Below, in pieces: positions 32,301-39,546 of a stretch of 64,000 nt of DNA. The notes beneath the pieces were generated by a model. The model saw nothing but the letters and a program-made list of their open reading frames with translations, did not search any database and had not been told where the DNA came from. Within the stretch, counting starts at the first letter, position 1; every line of letters starts with the position of its first letter. The DNA comes from Ciona savignyi (lineage: Eukaryota; Chordata; Ascidiacea; Phlebobranchia; Cionidae). The stretch is taken from contig CH000025.1 in the NCBI GenBank assembly GCA_000149265.1, positions 329,171-393,170 of the forward strand, given 5' to 3'. The position numbers and the translations under genes are program-made.

Positions 32301-33298
32301 CCGTATTGCGATATTTCAGTTAACTGCAGCGGTGGAAGTCCCAGTGTACAGTGGCCTTGCCAACTCTCTATACGCATTGTCGTACTGTCACTACAGCACT
32401 GTCTCTGTGCTAGTGACTTGCGTCCTAGGTATTCTTGTAAGCTTGGCTACAGGTAAGATTTATACAATTTTATAAGTTTAAGTTTTTTTAAACAAGGGAC
32501 ATCATTAAACGAGTCAAGGCTAATATTTACTTTTAAAGATTGTTTATTAGTATCATTATTGAGAAATCGTAAATATCCATGCATCTTTACGTTTTGTTGC
32601 CATTTTAACTAAAACTCTTCATGCATTTTTACGTTTTGGTACCAATTTAATTTTCTCAGTTTAAATGTTTTAAACGGTTTGTTCATGAAATCCAAGTATG
32701 TCTAAATATTCATCACCTATTCTGTAACATAGTTCTACGCATGGTAACCGCTACACTGGTATTTGCAGCCTCCGCGTTAATACAATTTCCTCAATAACGA
32801 ACCGTGTTTCCCATTCGCCTTTAGGCGGCGAAAACTAAAAGGATGGAAAACGGAAAGTAGGAAAGGAACTGCTCACTAAAATAAAGATGAGGGCATTAGG
32901 GTTTGTTTTAAACATGGGGTTGGAGTTAGGGTTAGTTCTGAATTAAGATTAGTGGTAAGGGCAAGTTAAAAATTAGATTCGATAATTTCAGTGGCCAGTT
33001 TCCCTCCTTCCCTCCTTCCCTCTTTTCCTCCTTTTAGTGTTGGCCCCTTCAGGTATAGTAAGAAACACCATGGTATGTATGTTTCACGATATTATATTCT
33101 ATTATGTTAGGTGGACTTAAAGAACGTCATGAGGTGGATCCCCGATTGCTATCGTACGGTGGTGACGTGTGCTGTTGCCTAGCAACGAGTGGTTGCGTGT
33201 GCAGAAGCCAGGCACTTTACGTCAGCGGACATCAAGAGAGCGGTGCTTCAATGATAGACACGGCAGAAAAGAACCCCCCACATCAAAATAAAGATTAA
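13308..33298 (+). CDS. SLC5-family sodium-coupled solute symporter (SLC5A8-like), 13 exons
   Basis: Exons: 13308-13489, 14239-14440, 15502-15620, 16545-16651, 17448-17563, 18194-18334, 26484-26617, 26931-27019, 27861-27973, 28774-28928, 31661-31792, 32320-32452, 33111-33298. All junctions are GT-AG. Apart from frame breaks inside exons 3 and 7, phases agree throughout, giving about 602 residues, close to the ~610 of SLC5A8. Family landmarks are [17 protein letters not shown] (~68-84), [13 protein letters not shown] (~190-202), [11 protein letters not shown] (~268-278), [17 protein letters not shown] (~345-361) and [14 protein letters not shown] (~430). About 13 membrane helices are expected; these proteins couple Na+ to uptake of monocarboxylates, iodide or vitamins at the plasma membrane. 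Subtype and substrate cannot be told from sequence. The C-terminal tail is short, with a Cys cluster ([11 protein letters not shown]). Intron 6 carries a BEL retrotransposon and intron 10 a tandem-unit element. Confidence 0.93.
13519..13815 (-). repeat. SINE-A in SLC5 intron 1, full length
   Basis: Starts 29 bp after the exon 1 donor. The tail 'ataggataggatat' is followed by all blocks up to the tRNA head near 13810. Confidence 0.85.
14961..15074 (-). repeat. SINE-B in SLC5 intron 2
   Basis: Minus-strand copy with 'gagctaagtttcgaaccca', 'agtcggtatatgtatcggt' and 'ggccacacgatcgtac'. Essentially complete. Confidence 0.8.
15502..15620 (+). pseudogene. SLC5 exon 3 with a one-base frame break
   Basis: The exon opens in frame as [18 protein letters not shown] and continues LQTVLYMG. 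At about 15578-15582 a run of five G throws it out of frame and into an early stop. Removing one G from the count would keep the frame into [10 protein letters not shown] and the correct phase at the 15620 donor. The length 119 is one more than the phases require. Splice sites are intact. A sequencing or assembly indel in the homopolymer is as likely as a genuine lesion. Confidence 0.75.
15651..15830 (-). repeat. SINE-A in SLC5 intron 3, both ends eroded
   Basis: Central region only, from 'cttaacacacggacaatcgt' to 'acaaccggcttgctagcg'. Confidence 0.75.
16685..16972 (-). repeat. SINE-A in SLC5 intron 4, full length
   Basis: Begins 33 bp after the exon 4 donor with tail 'aggatattcat' and ends with head 'aaccggccggac'. 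Confidence 0.85.
17054..17262. mobile_element. GGAGGGAAA MITE in SLC5 intron 4
   Basis: Contains 'ttgggttggagttaagatta' and ends 'ccctccttatagtgttgtcc'. The left terminus is degenerate. Confidence 0.65.
17588..17861 (+). repeat. SINE-A in SLC5 intron 5
   Basis: The head is diverged from 17588 onward. It is clear from 'ggtcgctagctggtc' to 'aatatcctattc'. Confidence 0.75.
18394..18686 (-). repeat. SINE-A in SLC5 intron 6, full length
   Basis: Lies about 110 bp upstream of the BEL 5' LTR. All blocks are present, with 'aatctgcaac' at the box B region. Confidence 0.8.
18798..19253 (+). repeat. BEL 5' LTR
   Basis: 456 bp, TG...CA ends. It differs from the 3' LTR at one position that I can see ('cattttgtttag' here, 'cattttttttag' there). 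It contains AATAAA near 19160. A tRNA primer-binding site directly downstream is not obvious. Confidence 0.93.
19314..20033 (+). CDS. BEL gag, N-terminal open frame
   Basis: Opens at ATG 19314 and runs about 240 codons. Charged and coiled-coil-like (many K, E, Q) with a Ser/Gln-rich second half. Its frame closes at 20033, while the continuing gag frame is already open from about 19936. A frame change in this 98 bp overlap therefore separates the gag N-terminus from the rest. A programmed shift is not usual for BEL elements, so a disruptive indel is the simpler reading. Confidence 0.8.
   Translation: MSQIDMENALTMDHQRSSIILSLPLWKQKRDQLLSHFNKWESIFTKKIREKDKITLSKVAKKHKDCSDELQLHLEEGVRLTEHSHLEESLWMDIQFQLDDIKQRASYIQNQLELNSEKTQSDLQPERHSYSPIDSLSSELSEISPRQPIQLRGLAHLDSLPTQNDNVNSDARAVPLSNFQSNDQSEQQNSQFYAYVEPDPETAQQLNFAPQVPSPSIIAGSCKEFPCSCIVTQPFRSAL
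19936..22488 (+). CDS. BEL gag-protease-RT, middle open frame
   Basis: 850 codons. Around residues 90-250 it matches the DUF1759 gag domain ([17 protein letters not shown]). Zinc knuckles occur at ~355-390 ([14 protein letters not shown] is CX2CX4HX4C, followed by a second Cys/His cluster). The aspartic protease motif [12 protein letters not shown] is at ~455. The reverse transcriptase begins at ~660 and the [10 protein letters not shown] motif gives the first catalytic Asp. The frame leaves the RT homology after about 22350 and closes at 22488, before the second catalytic motif. Confidence 0.9.
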   Translation: MHHKYHHPLLLQDHVKNFPAVASLPNHSVQHCSLLTLNQTGCTRINTPGPEPKPEQEESALNKQHYPRKQQPDTYQDSVTNLTTLLQRQLNLPKVDLVTFNGDPLQYHRFKTAFEEDIVKSLPNNYSQQLNFLGHMCVGQAHKAIEPYLFIRPAKQALQEALIKLHKIYGREDKIVDAYIDPLLHGPILKPEPHSLREFASRMENCLVVLKSLNYHHLLNSRDYIAKIMLRLPHFLQIDFHNKHGRSVHQGKTVSFINMIDFLYYHADMAEDFMGRAIADNKSKGRIANTKPKHHSVFTTQEKPRDQVRNTALYTPHSRPACTLCQKNHYLWGCEQFRSKPAMQRWEIINQINKTECKANKICFNCLGNGHRSDQCNLKGRCKICHSPHHTLLHVQKSTDKTTIQHSANESSFPQKKTEIAANVTATTSRATSKSKTRLKVVPIKAWVTSENNQVSTYAFLDEGSEMTFCTKRLMDKLGLNGPEVKRTLSGINCSATQTGHRVSLSVQGIYEKRAYYLNNIMAIPNLPNLKDSIPTNADVHRYDHLQGLSFPEMDYQEIDLLIGADMSEALKITNIRTGGPNEPQAIHTRLGWALFGTDKFQKGQHDMRINAVHEDNSNLHQQMLTMFDRDFLDEDKTDDLALSIEDQRALTTMRSTIEKRNGHYTLGLPWKRNDITLPYNRCMATKRLHHLKKKLQGDAELLCKYKEKMDESLEMGYARKVPPEDNSGICDRTWYIPHHCTGKKFRIVFDCAATFNGTSLNDALLQGPDLTNSLVGVLLRFRQEPIAFIADIKSMFYQVHVKPTDWECLTIPMVASGRFIKATGRLPDASSSLWSYFITQAVLLSPCRK
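22513..25164 (+). CDS. BEL RT C-terminus, RNase H and integrase open frame
   Basis: 883 codons. It rejoins RT homology from about 22560. RNase H is marked by [16 protein letters not shown] near residue 190. An HHCC finger ([11 protein letters not shown] ... CTVCRKW) is at ~515-560. The integrase DDE triad can be placed at [16 protein letters not shown] and the GGIWER segment. A DUF5641-like C-terminal domain ends at 25164. The RT active-site Asp pair lies at ~22550-22560 in yet another frame, so two or more frame changes fall between 22350 and 22570. Confidence 0.9.
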   Translation: MKLRYPPFDEVSMSMTCLKSVQTKDEAVQLIKELTALLKCGGFHLTKFVSNKREVLQHIPLKEQAPSLKDLDLNCVLPVDKALGVYWNTETDNFEIKVQIQMKPPTRRGILSMVSQIYDPMGFVQPFVLPIKKVLQKTCIDGLGWDETVSTALRQTWTKWLNDLPNLEQVTIPRCFKSGTTKIKPQYELHCFSDASELGCGAVCYLRYKENDTWNSTFVMGKSRVSPSKPVTIPRLELTAAVTSVKLKGIVTKELECRISRVIFWTDSTSVIHYINNEAKRFKTYVANRIAFIRQNSEPSQWRHVGTKINPADIASRGLMPKQLKEAKLWFNGPEFLKQEETYWPKRPDVLPGSSETLSELKKETAKLVQTVQESTDSLTQLIHFHSSFTRLQRSAAWINQYKTYLINKYLRRQQVTPEPFLSPEEVNFAKLDIIRLVQRHSFATAMKELPEHAGMDETCTYKDTMTSPAYKGTQLAKLKPFKLDGILRVGGLLQRSPLPFNSKHQILLPHDHHLTDIIIHNYHQREGHSGTLHVLAATREQYWIIKGHSAVKRAIKDCTVCRKWNSKIGEQIMAPLPVDRVTPGQHPFTSVGVDYMGPLFVKIGRSQVKRFGCIFTCMATRAVHIEVAHSLDTSSFLHAFRRFMNRRGRPKVIRSDNGTNFVGAERELREGLQRLNKDQISNSMMNEEIKWYFNPPAASHQGGIWERIIRSVRKILRYLTCERTLTDEQLSTFMTEVERILNDRPLTPVSTNPQDLKALTPSSILLGRLETSLSPDQFIKADGYKKSWKLVQWLADQFWYRWTKEYLPLLQSRQKWLQPTKNFAPGALVLIANETSRRGSWPMGIIEKTFPDRDGIVRRVRVRTTNATYDRDIRKICLLEEA
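25271..25726 (+). repeat. BEL 3' LTR
   Basis: 456 bp, nearly identical to 18798-19253. It starts 106 bp after the pol stop. Confidence 0.93.
25820..26057 (-). repeat. SINE-A, divergent copy in SLC5 intron 6
   Basis: Recognisable by 'gtcgggttgccggagcta', 'aaggacacaactgactag' and 'ttggctgaaaggcgacg'. It is more diverged than the other copies. Confidence 0.7.
26484..26617 (+). pseudogene. SLC5 exon 7 with a frame break
   Basis: Enters in phase 2 after the exon 6 LFQAKL end, reading SLYIN, then [13 protein letters not shown]. After about 26586 the frame runs into TAA. The frame that matches the exon 8 phase (GEVKKSDQ then the donor) is shifted by one. Exon length 134 is one base more than the flanking phases permit. 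Alignment with SLC5A8 also suggests an extra residue around the middle. Confidence 0.7.
26635..26850 (+). repeat. SINE-A with assembly gap, SLC5 intron 7
   Basis: The head ('attagtctcagtggttaa', 'gattcgaaactgggtcgc') and tail ('ggggataaacatgaac') flank 100 N, so the central block is missing from the assembly. Confidence 0.8.
26720..26819. other. Assembly gap (100 N)
   Basis: Gap inside a SINE-A copy in SLC5 intron 7. No exon is missing at this point, because exons 7 and 8 join in phase. Confidence 0.99.
27114..27388 (+). repeat. SINE-A in SLC5 intron 8, full length
   Basis: Intact head with box B 'ggttcgaaact'. A ~10 bp deletion in the 3' half removes part of 'ggtaacccgacgg'. Confidence 0.85.
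28022..28306 (-). repeat. SINE-A in SLC5 intron 9, full length
   Basis: Begins 48 bp after the exon 9 donor. The head ends 'aatcggccggac'. Confidence 0.85.
28480..28546 (-). repeat. SINE-B remnant in SLC5 intron 9
   Basis: Contains 'gagctcaaggctaagaccg' and 'gtatatgtatcggtcgcgt'. Box B is lost. A C-run (~28563-28573) follows. Confidence 0.5.
29266..29323 (-). repeat. SINE-B, box B half, interrupted
   Basis: 'actgagacaagtttcgaac' to 'gtgccgtttt', then the tandem-unit element begins. The other half is at 31557-31616. Confidence 0.7.
29324..31556. mobile_element. Tandem-unit element, copy 2
   Basis: 2.2 kb, from 'atgggtcccatttgaaaaaa' to 'cactctctag', in SLC5 intron 10. It has six ~330 bp units with 'ggggaattcc' cores near 29540, 29875, 30240, 30578, 30910 and 31220. 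The last unit differs most and matches the last unit of the other copies. The terminal block 'gggacccatgcgtttatgct' is at 31407. It sits inside a SINE-B, which defines its ends. Confidence 0.75.
31557..31616 (-). repeat. SINE-B, box A half, interrupted
   Basis: 'gaatcggtgtatgtatcggt' to 'cggccacatgactgtac', the continuation of 29266-29323. It ends 44 bp before SLC5 exon 11. Confidence 0.7.
32171..32291 (-). repeat. SINE-B in SLC5 intron 11
   Basis: Complete copy ending 28 bp before exon 12 ('gaagtttcgaacccatgat', 'gagtcggtatatgaatcgg', 'cggccacacgaac'). Confidence 0.85.
32826..33048. mobile_element. GGAGGGAAA MITE in SLC5 intron 12
   Basis: 'aactaaaaggatggaaaa' at the left and 'cctccttttagtgttggccc' at the right. 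The interior holds 'ggggttggagttagggttag'. Confidence 0.75.
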
Positions 33299-33887
33299 AT
33301 CATATCTAAAGAAGCTTCAATTGGAAACTGTTTCAATTTGCAAGCACAGATTGAAAGTTGTTGCAATTTTATTAAAATAAGTTGCCAAATGTCGTTCTGT
33401 TGCAATTTATCCCAATATGTTAGCGAATTAAGGTTGTTGCATTTGCTATTTTAACCCTACTGCTATCCTGCTTTGTTTTAACGAATTAAAGACTGTTGTT
33501 GTTCACCTCCGCTATCGACATACGTATGGTATGCTTTTCTTATTCCTTTAGAATATTAAAACTGTTCACAACATTTTAACGTTTTCGTGTGTGCAGCAAA
33601 AAGAGATTCGCTGACCCATTTCTTTTGGGCATTTAAATTTAAAGGTGTAATTCTAAACACATTGAGAGTGTTACATTCTTGTAAATAAAGTTGTTGTCAA
33701 GAGTTAAGCTATCATGTGATTATATAATTACAAACCCACTTACAGCTCTGTAAGTGGCTTCGTAATTCAGCTATAATTTATCATTGAAGTGCGTTCGGGT
33801 ATTGACATTCATATATTCGATTGAATGTATGGCTGATTGGTGGTTGTCATCATTGGCGTTTAGTCGACAGTTTATTAGAAATTAACT
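33299..33887. other. SLC5 3' UTR and upstream region of the 33888 gene
   Basis: Holds the likely SLC5 3' UTR and then about 190 bp before the next ATG. An ATTGG (inverted CCAAT) lies near 33836. No TATA box was placed with confidence. Confidence 0.4.
33684..33689 (+). terminator. Poly(A) signal AATAAA of the SLC5 gene
   Basis: AATAAA 386 bases after the SLC5 stop codon, followed by a TG-rich stretch ('gttgttgtcaagag'). Other weaker AATTAAA forms lie closer to the stop. Confidence 0.5.
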
Positions 33888-35913
33888 ATGGGAACGGGAT
33901 GGTCCAGCAAACTTGGAAACCGCACAAAACGACAACGCAATTCCGTGCAAGTAAATGATGGTAAGAAAAATGCAGATATATTTATTAAAAACTCGATTCT
34001 TTCTGTTTTTTTACCGGACCTGGATTCAATCCGCCGTCCAATAAACCCGAACGAGTTATATGTTAATATCAGATAACTAGTCCTACTGTTTAGTCATGTG
34101 GTCTAGTAATTCGCCGTTTAACCGAAGAGTTGCAGATACGATACTGGTCGCTAGCTGGTCGGTTGTGTCCTTAGGCAAGTCACTTAACGGACATTGCGTG
34201 AACCTAGTGGATTAATAGGTTCTACTAAATTGAAGGAACATGTAAATTATACACAACATACTGCATTATCTCCAGTACCCGACAGTGGGCGCGAAGTAAT
34301 CTGACAATTGCCCGTGTGTTAACCCCCTTGGTTTTCTCCTTCACGGGGATAAACATGAATATCCTATCCTATCCTAATTAACGTTATCAACTAATTTGTT
34401 GGAACGCATGACCTAAGGGGCAAAGAATAAGGCTTGGCAGGTAAAAGGTTATATCTTTATATTTTTTGGATTGAACTTTACTCCGATCCATGAATTTAAA
34501 ATAAATATCGATCGTTATACCATAAAACAATTAACATATTGAAGTTGTCAGTACTGCCGTTGGTAGAATAGGATGGGTTTTTGCGTGAATGGAACAACTA
34601 AGGAGGTTAACACACGGGCAATCAACAGATCACCTCGCGCCCATCGTCGTGTTACCGGAGCTATTTCAGTGTGTTGTATATGATAGATACGTTCCTTAAA
34701 TTTGGTAGAACCCATTAATTCACTGGGTTTAGTCCATGTCTGTTAAGTGCCTTGCTCAAGGACATAACTGACTAGCTAACGACCAGTTTCGTACCTGCAG
34801 CCCTTCGACTGAAAGGTGACGTACTTAACTACCAGACTAATCTGTCGGACTGGCAAGTACTACCGTTTTAAAAAATACAAGTAGCTTATACCTTCACGCA
34901 GAGATAAGTTCTACAAACCAAGATCAACCTAAAAGACAGCAATCGCCAACGAGCATCGATCGACAAGCTGATGACGAAGGCTGTGACGTTGGTATGACGT
35001 CACGGCTCTGGATGGTGTCGCCAGCGTGGACAGTGAGTTCAAGTGGATATCCACTGACGTCATCAACTTCTTTCCCATCTTTAGATCTGCGTGACGTAAG
35101 CGACGCGACTAGGAAGGTATTTGTTACTTATTAAATTTTCTTTTACAGAAAATGGAGGATTTTAAACGACCACTTTCGAAAAACACCCCTAGGTGAGTAA
35201 TTAATACATTTAGGGATTTAAAAATTTTGTGCAAAGTATAAACATTGGTCAACTGAAACTACGCGTTTTTTGCACTTGGTATCAATGCACCCCATGGCGA
35301 GTAACTAATACAGATAGGGATTTAAAATAAGTTTTAACACGCGCCAAGTGAAACTACTTGGTATCAATGCACCCCATGGTGAGTAACTAATACAGATAGG
35401 GATTTAAAATAAGTTTTAACACGCGCCAAGTGAAACATATACTTGGTAGTAATGCATCTCATGGTATCAGAGGCAATTTTTGAATTTTCCCTCTTGCTCA
35501 TTCCATTTGAAATATAAATAATCATATCCGATCATGAAAAGTCTTGTAAGCTTGATTTACACAAGTCTTGCAATTTTTAAAAGATGCTATACTTGTTCTA
35601 AACTACTGATTGTAATAAAAATACAAATTAAATAAATACTGTGAATAAGCTCACGTGCCGCAAAAATCATACCAAACGCCTGCACTTGGACAACGCTGAT
35701 TTACATAACTACGTCTTGTACCAAAACCTCCCCAGAACAATTTCAAGTCTATCCACTCCACGGGAACCGAGCTACCGACCCACCACCGCCCCAGGGATTC
35801 TTCAAACCCTCACTAACCATGGTGAAGCCGACGAACCGATTTCCAATTCGATCTCATCAAATTTAGAAGAAGAACGAAATATTCCGGTTGGTTTTGTCGA
35901 CGTTTATTTTTGA
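33888..35913 (+). CDS. Unrecognised Ser/Thr-rich protein, four exons (last junction uncertain)
   Basis: Exons: 33888-33960 (phase 1), 34902-35116 (phase 0), 35149-35192 (phase 2) and a probable terminal exon ~35650-35913. The first three join in phase, giving ~110 residues: basic start (GTGWSSKLGNRTKRQR), then acidic and Ser-rich sequence (DRQADDEGCDVG, SSSGYPLTSSTSFPSLD). The last exon reads well as LHLDNADLHNYVLYQNLP ... NIPVGFVDVYF to TGA, but its only nearby AG acceptor needs phase 0 while exon 3 ends in phase 2. A missed microexon, an indel, or a different reading of this exon (stop near 35863) is possible. It may be the 5' part of the gene ending at 44009, or a separate gene. No known domain recognised; probably disordered and intracellular. 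Confidence 0.5.
34079..34376 (+). repeat. SINE-A in intron 1 of the 33888 gene
   Basis: Full length but with a diverged head ('ttagtcatgtggtctag'). Ends with two TATCC units. Confidence 0.8.
34567..34851 (-). repeat. SINE-A in intron 1 of the 33888 gene, inverted
   Basis: Full length, opposite to the 34079 copy, with a 190 bp spacer between them. It ends 50 bp before exon 2. Confidence 0.8.
35193..35470. repeat. Three tandem copies of a splice-donor region
   Basis: The exon 3 donor region ('cccctaggtgagtaa...agggatttaaa') is echoed twice, at ~35285-35375 and ~35375-35465. Each copy has 'aatgcaccccatgg' followed by cgagtaac or gtgagtaac and 'acagatagggatttaaaat'. The two downstream copies are nearly identical, about 92 bp each. 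Confidence 0.7.
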
Positions 35914-36841
35914 AATATTTTCGGTTAGATTTTATGTAATTTTAAGACAATAATACTAGTAGTAGTAATATTTTCTTATGTAAATATCCAATTTAGAGAA
36001 AGAACGAAAAATCCGGTTGTTTTTGTCTTCTAAGTGACGCGGAATATATAGTTACACTCATTCTACCTGCATTAAATACATAACATATATGTTTTTTTAC
36101 TTGTTTTTTCATTAAATGGAGAATAAGACAGTTGAAAATGTTTCCAGTTAAAATAGATGAGATCGTGCTTCGTAGCAATGTTAAGTATTGGGTGTCCACA
36201 ACATTTCAGAGCTAATTCGTAGTCCTAGTCCGTATTTTAAATTTAAAGTTTTGATTGCAGATCTGCTATAAAATTATGTTCATTCTCTTAGATCAGGGGT
36301 TCTTAAACTGGGGGGCGCGCCCCCCTTGGGGGGCGTGGAAGCTTCTCAAGGGGGGCGCGAGCATGACAGTGACATATTGCAGGGTTCGAATTAACGATTT
36401 TAAAACGATTCGCGAAATGCGTGGGATACGAGAAAACGTTTTCGCGCTTTAGCTATGTTAAATTGCCTTAGAATGCGGTTTCAGAACCTCTCAAGCTAAT
36501 CTTTAAAGCCAGAAGGATAATTCATCAAGCAAGTAGTAATGATAAACTACAATAAACGTGTCGTGAGTTAATATGTGTAGGATAGGACGAATATCGACCA
36601 AACGAAGCCTTTGAAACGAGTAATCTTACGTTAAAACACTATATAACCTTATTATAAAGAGGTGTGTCGCATCTCCGCCAATCATAAATAAAGGAATCGT
36701 GGTATATTAAAGCATAATGGCTATTGTTGCGTTGTGATAGAAATGCTTATTATGTGTCAATAATGTAAAGTAAAAGCAAGGTAAATAAATGTAATAGTAA
36801 TTCCATTGTTAAATGTTATGTTGAAGGCAAAATATATTATA

Positions 36842-37338
36842 CAGTGGAACCCCGCTTACCTGACCACCTATGGGACCGTCATCAAGCGGCCGCGTTAGCG
36901 GGGTGGTCGTGTTAGTGAATTTTGATTTGCAGCAAGTTGTCGTCATATGTAGCTTAAACGTCTGCATTTTTACTAAATTTTGACCAAATGCCATTATTTT
37001 TATTAGATACTGCAGAATAATTTTAATACTAAAGTTTATCTTGCAGGATTCAGTTCTGTGTGCGCTCATTTATTCTTATTGTTTTGATCATAAAAGAAAT
37101 TTAACCTTGTTATTTTGGTGACAAAGGCAAATTATTTAGCACATGCGGTCACTTAAGCGGAGTCAAATTTGAAGTTTTGGCCCAAAACATGGCGGTCCTG
37201 GTCTGGAAACCGGGGTGGTCGCGTTATTGAAACAGAATGCAATGCATTACCATAGTAAATTATTTGGGACCGCACTAAAGTGGTCCTGATAGTGAGGTGG
37301 TCGTGTTATCGAGGTGGTCTCCAAGCGGGGTTCCACTG
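36842..37338. mobile_element. pogo/Tigger-like MITE nested in the hAT element
   Basis: Terminal inverted repeats 'cagtggaaccccgctta' and 'aagcggggttccactg' with a TA dinucleotide on both sides (36840-36841, 37339-37340), the target of Tc1/mariner-pogo elements. Several internal 'gtggtcgtgtta' repeats are present. It is non-coding, about 497 bp. Confidence 0.85.
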
Positions 37339-37413
37339 TATTATATTGTGTTGATGATTTATTATTAAAATTGCGCGAAATCAGTAGCGGTAATTTATAT
37401 TTTCGCGATTTTT

Positions 37414-38961
37414 ATGGGTCCCATTTGGAAAAATGGGACACATATTGGTTTTGTCCGTTTTTTTTTTTTCTTTTTATTTTTTTCATCAAACGCTTGACAG
37501 GCATGGCTTGTGTACCTAACATCTACCAAAAGGGGTAATGGAATCACAGTAAAACTTGGTAATTTGTTAGAAAACATGGTCTAAATATGCAGACACCAAA
37601 ATTTTTAGGTGATAATTCTAGGGGAATTCCCCAGGGACGGTAAAAACCAAAACCGGTACTTTTTTCAAAAAGTTAGCTTTTTGGGGCATAGCGCTTAAAC
37701 GCTTGCTCCAATTTGAATTAGATTTGGTGGAATGTAAGTTCATTAGCAACTGCTTTACCACTTAAAAGACAGAAAAAAGTTATCTAGGGAAATACCCTAA
37801 AAATGAAGATTTATTCCTAAACCATGATTGTGACAGGTATGATTTGTGGACCCGACATCTACAAAAGGGGTAATTGAATCGCAATGAAAATTTGACATTT
37901 TTTAGACAACATGGTCTAGATACTGCAAGAAACCAAACTTTTAGGTGAAAAAATCCAGGGGCAATTCCCCTGGGACGTTACAAACCAAAACGGTATTTTT
38001 TTCTAAAAAAATTGACTTTTTTGGGCATAGCGCTTGAACGAAGTTACAATTTAAATCAGATTTTCTGGAATGTAAGTGCATTAGGCACTGATTTAACAGT
38101 TTAAAGAAATAAAAAAAGTACTTAGGGAAATACCCTAAAAATAAGATTTTGTTCTCAAATCATGATTGTGACAAGCATGCCATGTCGCCCCGACAACTAC
38201 CAAAAGGAATAATGGAATCGCAATGAAAATTTGAAATTTGTAAGAGAACATGATATAGATACAAAGAAACCAAAATTTTGGGTAGAGAATCCAGGGGAAT
38301 TCCCGTGAGACATTAAAATCCAAAAGGTTTTTCCAATAAATTAGCTTATTGGGGCATATAGCGCTTGAACGGCTGCTCTAATTTTGATCTAATTCAGAAT
38401 TGGCGAAATGTTGGACTATTAGACACTTTGTGCCAATTAAAAGAAAGAAAACATTTACTTAGGGTAATTACGTTAAAAACGACGATATGTCCCTGAATTA
38501 TAATTGTGACAGGCATGCCATATCGAACTGACAAATCAGACAAGGAGTCGACAAATCAGATTAAAACTTTAAGAATTGTTACATAACATGACCCACATAT
38601 GTTAAACAGAAACTTATCTACTAAACCTAGGGGAATTCCCTGAAACCATGAAAATCTAAATCGGGCTGTTTTGGCAATTTAGCTTCATTTCACTTTACCG
38701 CTTGAAAAGAAGGTTTAATTTAAAACATTTGTGGTAAAAATGTTCGTAAATTTAAGACGTTTATTCTTTTTTAACCACACGTGGAAAAGAAGTTTGGTTT
38801 GATAACTCTGGGACCCATGCGTTTATGCTTGCAGAAACAAACTACATATATCCGGTTTATAAAATACAAATTGTGGCTAGGGACCCTGTAGCATGAGTAT
38901 ATGGCCTACAACATGTGGTTTACAAATAGTGGTGGTTAAACACGTGGTTGACACTCTCTAG
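37414..38961. mobile_element. Tandem-unit element, copy 3
   Basis: 1.55 kb, from 'atgggtcccatttggaaaaa' to 'cactctctag'. It has four units with cores near 37620, 37960, 38293 and 38628. The terminal block 'gggacccatgcgtttatgct' is at 38811. It is nested in the hAT element. Confidence 0.75.
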
Positions 38962-39317
38962 TGTTAAATTTTGTAATTCGCGAACTTTAAAAAACGGTTC
39001 GCAAACCCTTGCATCCTTTACACTAAGCAGGGTAATGGCAAATAAATTATTGCTCTATTTTTCGTAAATTTGATTTTTGAGTAGGTGAGGCGTGAGCATG
39101 AATCACAAATCTCAAGGGGGGCGCGACTGAAAAAGTTTAAGAACCACTGTCTTAGATAGTCTTGTTTAAAAGATATGTTAAAACTTGAACTGCTCCGATT
39201 TGACAAAGGCAGGTTTCGAAAACGTTTAAATGTCTTGACTCGTTTGGGAAAAGAGATACATCTAATCTAAGTACTTGATTAAAATACAGGATAAAACGTA
39301 GTAGCAAATACTCATTA

Positions 39318-39540
39318 GTGGGTGGGTATATCTTTATAAATATTTATGGGTATATCTTTATAGATAATTATGGGTATATCCTTATAGATATTTATGGGTA
39401 TATCCTTATAGACAATTATGGGCATATCCTTATAGATATTTATGGATATATCTTTATAGACAATTATGGGTATATCTTTATAGATATTTATGGGTATATT
39501 TTTATAGAAATTTATGGGTATATCTTTATAGATATTTTTT
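39318..39540. repeat. 24 bp minisatellite next to a splice acceptor
   Basis: About nine units of a 24 bp motif containing 'tgggtatatc' and 'ttatagata', alternating between two variants (attta / aatta). It is open in one frame on each strand, which follows from a unit length divisible by three. It ends 6 bp before exon 39547, so it may supply the branch and pyrimidine region. Confidence 0.85.
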
Positions 39541-39546
39541 AAATAG

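Larger units (their letters stand above)
36294..39149. mobile_element. hAT-type element with perfect 8 bp target duplication, multiply invaded
   Basis: Termini 'caggggttcttaaactgggg' and the inverted 'gtttaagaaccactg', flanked by TCTTAGAT at 36286-36293 and 39150-39157. Only ~150 bp at the left and ~190 bp at the right are its own sequence and resemble the short element at 3973-4273. The middle is occupied by a pogo-like MITE (36842-37338) and tandem-unit copy 3 (37414-38961). No transposase ORF remains. Confidence 0.85.

Noticed and set aside
32900..32960. Telomere-like TTAGGG/GTTAGG sequence, also at 17150, 40330, 44350 and 55890
   Set aside because: It is the filler of the GGAGGGAAA MITE family and recurs in every copy; it is not a telomeric array.
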